DNA of 64,000 bases, taken from positions 2,108,001-2,172,000 of the forward strand of contig OY969905.1 of assembly GCA_963704455.1 (NCBI GenBank), read 5' to 3'. The DNA is from DASTCZ01 sp963704455 (GTDB taxonomy: Bacteria > Acidobacteriota > Terriglobia > Acidiferrales > UBA7541). Under the pieces are notes generated by a model, which worked only from the letters and a program-made list of their open reading frames with translations, was not told where the DNA came from and ran no database searches. Made by a program: the position numbers and the translations under genes. Below are positions 63,371 to 64,000 of this stretch, piece by piece (the stretch's first letter is position 1; the number at the start of each line of letters is the position of its first letter).

Positions 63371-64000
63371 TCGTACCTCAGCGCCTCGCTCGGATGCATC
63401 CGCGAGCCGCGAATCGCGGGATACAGTCCGCCCAGCGCGCCCAGTCCAATCGAAATGATCATCGCCAGCGCAAAGAGAAACACGCTGAACTCGCCTTCAA
63501 TCTTCCCGTGCAACAGCGGAGTCCTCTCCAGCAATTTCACAGCCACCGTCCCGACAACGCTCCCAAGAATTCCGCCCGCCGCGCCCAACATGATTGACTC
63601 ATACAAGACCATCCGCAGGATCCGGCTCCGCCGCCAGCCGATCGCCAGAAGTATGCCGATCTCATGCAACCGCTCGAACACGCTCATCAACACCGTGTTC
63701 ATCACCCCGATCGCGCCAACGAAAAGCGCGATCCCCGATGTCGCCCAACTCATCGCCTTCGCAACTTGAATCGCGGTATTGTTCTGCGCAACTTCTCCCG
63801 CCGTAAATGCCTTGAACCCCGTCATCTTCGCCGCGATGGCGTGCCGAATCTCCTCGATCTGCGGCTGTGTCGTGCCGGGAGCCAGCTTCACGTTGATAAA
63901 ATTCACTTTCCCGTCCTGCTCCGTAATCCGTTGCATTTGCGGGAGACGCAAAATCACCGCGCCATTTTCGGCAAGCGCCGAGCTTTCAAAAATTCCGCAC
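63367..64000 (-). CDS. FtsX-like ABC transporter permease, 5' part outside the window
   Basis: The frame runs from the window edge to a stop at 63367, giving about 210 C-terminal residues. It has three membrane helices: MSWATSGIALFVGAIGVMNTVLM, MLGAAGGILGSVVGTVAVKLL, and AMIISIGLGALGGLYPAI. The segment MSVFERLHEIGILLAIGWRRSRILRMVLYES and the end AIRGSRMHPSEALRYE are MacB/LolC-type. It probably forms a transporter with the LolA-like protein just after it. The rest of the gene and its ATPase are expected beyond the window end. Confidence 0.9.
   Translation of the reverse strand, partial: CGIFESSALAENGAVILRLPQMQRITEQDGKVNFINVKLAPGTTQPQIEEIRHAIAAKMTGFKAFTAGEVAQNNTAIQVAKAMSWATSGIALFVGAIGVMNTVLMSVFERLHEIGILLAIGWRRSRILRMVLYESIMLGAAGGILGSVVGTVAVKLLERTPLLHGKIEGEFSVFLFALAMIISIGLGALGGLYPAIRGSRMHPSEALRYE

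Overview
The window looks like a chromosomal segment of a free-living acidobacterium (Acidobacteriota). This rests on gene content: an orphan FtsX/MacB-type permease of the duplicated kind common in that phylum, a tricorn-protease homologue, many secreted peptidases and esterases, a BlaI/M56 pair whose sensor carries a TonB domain, TIGR03067, EVE and DUF2203 proteins, and a Tes-like radical SAM enzyme. Base composition is GC-rich throughout, except for a visibly more AT-rich stretch at about 0.35-2.6 kb. No rRNA, tRNA, CRISPR array or insertion sequence was recognised. A perfect parS palindrome at 33069-33092 suggests that the segment is near the replication origin.

Layout. 0-3.4 kb: a truncated secreted protein, an array of 27-bp hairpin-like repeats, a small secreted protein, and an overlapping two-gene module (TcmP plus DUF5131/Gp37-Gp68). 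3.5-12.9 kb, mostly minus strand: dGTPase, a membrane-anchored TPR protein, a cold-shock protein, a STAS antagonist, a tricorn protease, a truncated second copy of the STAS gene, an RsbW-type kinase, a PIN/antitoxin pair with its operator and promoter, and the YifB/ComM ATPase. 13-17.3 kb, plus strand: a two-gene ABC exporter, then LemA and a DUF2207 protein. 17.5-25.5 kb: two paralogous secreted esterases, a ClC channel, a MarR regulator with a palindromic operator, GNAT, Dtd, a P-loop nucleotide kinase-like protein and MutM. 25.5-33 kb: cyclase, EVE protein, Rieske protein, NuoB, a BNR-repeat secreted protein, a methyltransferase, a two-domain TIGR03067 protein, DinB and ThiC.

33-47.5 kb: parS, a secreted DinB-like protein, a lipoprotein, a YyaL/DUF255 thioredoxin-fold protein, DUF2203, a saccharopine dehydrogenase-like protein, the BlaI-M56 regulatory pair with two operator copies, a methyltransferase, a probably PPi-dependent phosphofructokinase, and an S10 carboxypeptidase-CstA-YbdD operon. 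47.6-64 kb: DUF2461, an S9 peptidase fused to a formylglycine-generating-enzyme domain and overlapping a phosphodiester glycosidase gene, a small secreted protein, the Tes-like radical SAM protein, a basic-linker protein with a possible GIY-YIG-like end, an ADOP-type permease, an ECF sigma/anti-sigma/secreted-protein operon, a HigBA-like toxin-antitoxin pair, and a LolA-like protein coupled to an FtsX permease that runs off the window.

Themes: uptake and breakdown of peptides and esters (tricorn, S9, S10, CstA/YbdD, esterases); envelope and stress signalling (STAS/RsbW, BlaI/M56, ECF/anti-sigma, MarR); and small accessory modules with their own operators. The points most worth following are the repeat array beside the TcmP/DUF5131 pair, the Tes-like radical SAM protein, the duplicated STAS fragment flanking the tricorn gene, the S9-FGE fusion and the parS site.
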